Below are positions 4,401-6,044 of a stretch of DNA of 6,044 nt, in pieces. Below the pieces are notes generated by a model. That model made no database searches. It saw only the letters and a list, made by a program, of their open reading frames with translations, and had not been told where the DNA came from. The stretch's first letter is position 1. The number at the start of each line of letters is the position of its first letter. The translations under genes and the position numbers were made by a program. This DNA comes from Nitrospira sp. (lineage in GTDB: Bacteria > Nitrospirota > Nitrospiria > Nitrospirales > Nitrospiraceae): assembly GCA_025360665.1 (NCBI GenBank), contig JANYBU010000303.1, forward strand, positions 1 through 6,044, given 5' to 3'.

Positions 4401-5957
4401 ATGAATATGGTTGCCTGCCGGCGTCGCATCACTGTGGGACAGGCTCTAGCGGGAATGGTTGCGCTGGCCACCGTTCTTTTGTTCACTCAACCCAGTCTCG
4501 CGGAGGGAGACGAACACCGCACGCTACGGCTCCTGCTGGACAAAAACATCATCACGCAACAGGAGTATGATCAAGCCGTCCAAGAGGAAGAACGCGAGGA
4601 ACAACGCGAGAAGCAGGCGAACGGGATCACGAAGAACGGCTTACAAGTCAAACTGGGAGGCTTCGCCGAAATCGATTTCCTCGGGGACAATACTCGAAGT
4701 TTTGCGGAAATCATCGGCAATCGTCCCGTCCTGCGAAGCAATACGGTAGGCGGGGCAAACAACTCGTTTCAAACCAGCCCGCGGAGCAGCCGGATCACGC
4801 TCGATGTGCGAGCCCCAGAGCGGGATGACATCAAGAGCCGATTTTATGGAGCGCTCGATTTTCTGGGGAACGAACCGGCGATCGGCACCTCCGGAGTGTC
4901 TGAGTTCTCGTCGCTGACCAGCCCGGTTCCGCGCATCTTTCAGCTGTACTTCCTGGTCGAGAGTCCAGCGGTCGATGTGAAGATCGGGCAGGATTGGTCG
5001 CGGTTTGGATACATGTCTGAATATTCGAGGGGGCAGGTGTCGGTGTCTGCAACTCCAGCGAATATGTTTAATCGGTGGATTCAGGCCAGCCTGTCGAAGC
5101 AGCTTCGGTTAACGGATACTCTGACCCTAACTCCCGTCTTCTCTGTGGAGCGGCCGCCACAGGCCGATGGTACCCTACCCTCGTTTGTTGCGGGGGTGCA
5201 GGTCGCGCATCACGGCCTGCAAGCGCCGTATACCGGTTCTTCGACAGGCGAAATCTCGCTCAAACCGCTGAGCCTGCAAGTCAGCGGAGTTGGTCGAAGG
5301 CTCGAAGCAAACTCAGGAGGACCGACAAATGCGTCCGGCGGGCAGCCAAATCTGAGCAGTCAGACGTACGTGACTGGCTGGGGGGTCTCCTCGAGTGTGT
5401 TCATCCCGGTTCTCCCATCACGGGATGGAGAGATAGGTCATACGGCACACGTTGTGATGGAGGGGGTCACAGGTGCTGGGATTTCTGACATGTTTAACGG
5501 ACTAAGTTGGGGAGTCTGCAACCCAGTGTGCGGGACGGCAGCGAACACCGGCTTTGGCGGCACCGCCTTCGGACAAACCAACATCGATAGTGGTCTCGCT
5601 GCTGTGAGCAGTCAAACCGGCAAGTTCGAAGCCATTCGTACCACCTCAATGATGGTGCATGGTACCTACTATCTTCCCGACGACGGCAAGACCTGGATTG
5701 GCGGAGGCTATGGGACGATCTATTCCTCCAACGCCGCTCAAATGACCTGTGCGGCCAGTGCGACAGCCTGTGGCGGGGCGACGCGATCGTTGAGTAGTAT
5801 CTATGACCGCGAATCCACGTACTATGGGTACCTGTACCACGATTTCACGCAGGAAATTCGGATGGGGCTGGAGACAAACTTTACTCGCACCAGCTATGCG
5901 GATAGGTCCAACGCCGAGAACCGCCGGGTCATGATGTCGTTATACTGGCGATTCTAG
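4401..5957 (+). CDS. Outer-membrane beta-barrel porin, DcaP-like, 518 aa
   Basis: Predicted channel in the outer membrane for small solutes; the substrate cannot be told from sequence. Residues 1-34 form a signal peptide: basic CRRR at 6-9, hydrophobic AGMVALATVLLF at 17-28, and a likely cleavage after SLA at 34. Residues 39-72 (TLRLLLDKNIITQQEYDQAV, then a Glu/Arg-rich run) are a helical, coiled-coil-like periplasmic segment like the one in trimeric DcaP-type porins. The barrel starts at VKLGGFAEIDFLGD (83-96). A typical SSRITLDVRAPERDDIKSRF strand pair lies at 129-148, followed by VDVKIGQDWSRFG (191-203) and alternating polar/hydrophobic strands to the end. The last residues are YWRF, with the terminal Phe recognised by the BAM machinery. 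Two Cys pairs, C373/C377 and C450/C457, lie in loop-like regions. GAGGG 3-4 bases before ATG 4401 supports the start; ATG 4407 is a close alternative. It follows the palindrome-bearing region and appears monocistronic within the window. Confidence 0.85.
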   Translation: MNMVACRRRITVGQALAGMVALATVLLFTQPSLAEGDEHRTLRLLLDKNIITQQEYDQAVQEEEREEQREKQANGITKNGLQVKLGGFAEIDFLGDNTRSFAEIIGNRPVLRSNTVGGANNSFQTSPRSSRITLDVRAPERDDIKSRFYGALDFLGNEPAIGTSGVSEFSSLTSPVPRIFQLYFLVESPAVDVKIGQDWSRFGYMSEYSRGQVSVSATPANMFNRWIQASLSKQLRLTDTLTLTPVFSVERPPQADGTLPSFVAGVQVAHHGLQAPYTGSSTGEISLKPLSLQVSGVGRRLEANSGGPTNASGGQPNLSSQTYVTGWGVSSSVFIPVLPSRDGEIGHTAHVVMEGVTGAGISDMFNGLSWGVCNPVCGTAANTGFGGTAFGQTNIDSGLAAVSSQTGKFEAIRTTSMMVHGTYYLPDDGKTWIGGGYGTIYSSNAAQMTCAASATACGGATRSLSSIYDRESTYYGYLYHDFTQEIRMGLETNFTRTSYADRSNAENRRVMMSLYWRF

Positions 5958-6044
5958 CCGATCGCGGCGATTGCACACGGTGATCGTAGGGTATCGGGTT
6001 CATCAGTTCTTGATTCCTCCCGACTCAGTGGAGCAGTCGAAGAA

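Noticed and set aside
5958..6044. Short GCCG...CGGC stem after the porin as a terminator
   Set aside because: Only a 4-bp stem with no T-run; nothing else in the last 87 bases is supportable.

Overview
The window (6,044 bp, GC-rich) is an ordinary-looking bacterial chromosomal segment with eight supported protein genes and no RNA gene, mobile element or CRISPR array that I could find. The mix of families suggests a Gram-negative bacterium. It has an outer-membrane porin ending in Phe, a DUF3386 protein, a DUF5069 protein and a very small CxxC...CxxC zinc-ribbon protein. Together with the style of the unrecognised proteins this fits Nitrospira or a relative (Nitrospirota). That assignment is my inference from family recall, not from a search.

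Layout. At the left edge, on the minus strand, is the N-terminal part of a CaxA-type Ca2+/H+ antiporter, starting at a GTG at 395. It diverges, with only 34 bp between starts, from a plus-strand gene of unknown function (430-1110). Next on the plus strand is a strongly altered ClpS-like adaptor (1144-1440). Its best promoter would make a leaderless or nearly leaderless mRNA. It converges, with 11 bp between stops, on a minus-strand gene for a small basic Lys/Pro/Ala-tailed protein (1452-1823).

A regulatory interval with a tandem 9-bp repeat and a perfect TATAAT box leads into a co-directional pair: a DUF3386 protein (2112-2786) and a DUF5069 protein (2859-3287), separated by a 71-bp spacer with a hairpin. 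This pair converges on two small minus-strand genes: a helical, possibly winged-helix protein (3811-4059) followed by a zinc-ribbon protein (3493-3711). A compact hairpin lies between the convergent units. A 341-bp gene-free divergent region with a 20-bp interrupted palindrome precedes an outer-membrane beta-barrel porin (4401-5957). The last 87 bp show nothing I can support.

The genes do not form an obvious pathway. The antiporter and the porin are envelope transport functions; the ClpS-like, basic-tail, helical and zinc-ribbon proteins look like small regulatory or accessory factors. I see no clear new multi-gene system. The points most worth a second look are the ClpS-like protein with altered N-degron-pocket residues, its leaderless promoter, the unknown 226-residue protein divergent from the antiporter, and the palindrome upstream of the porin.
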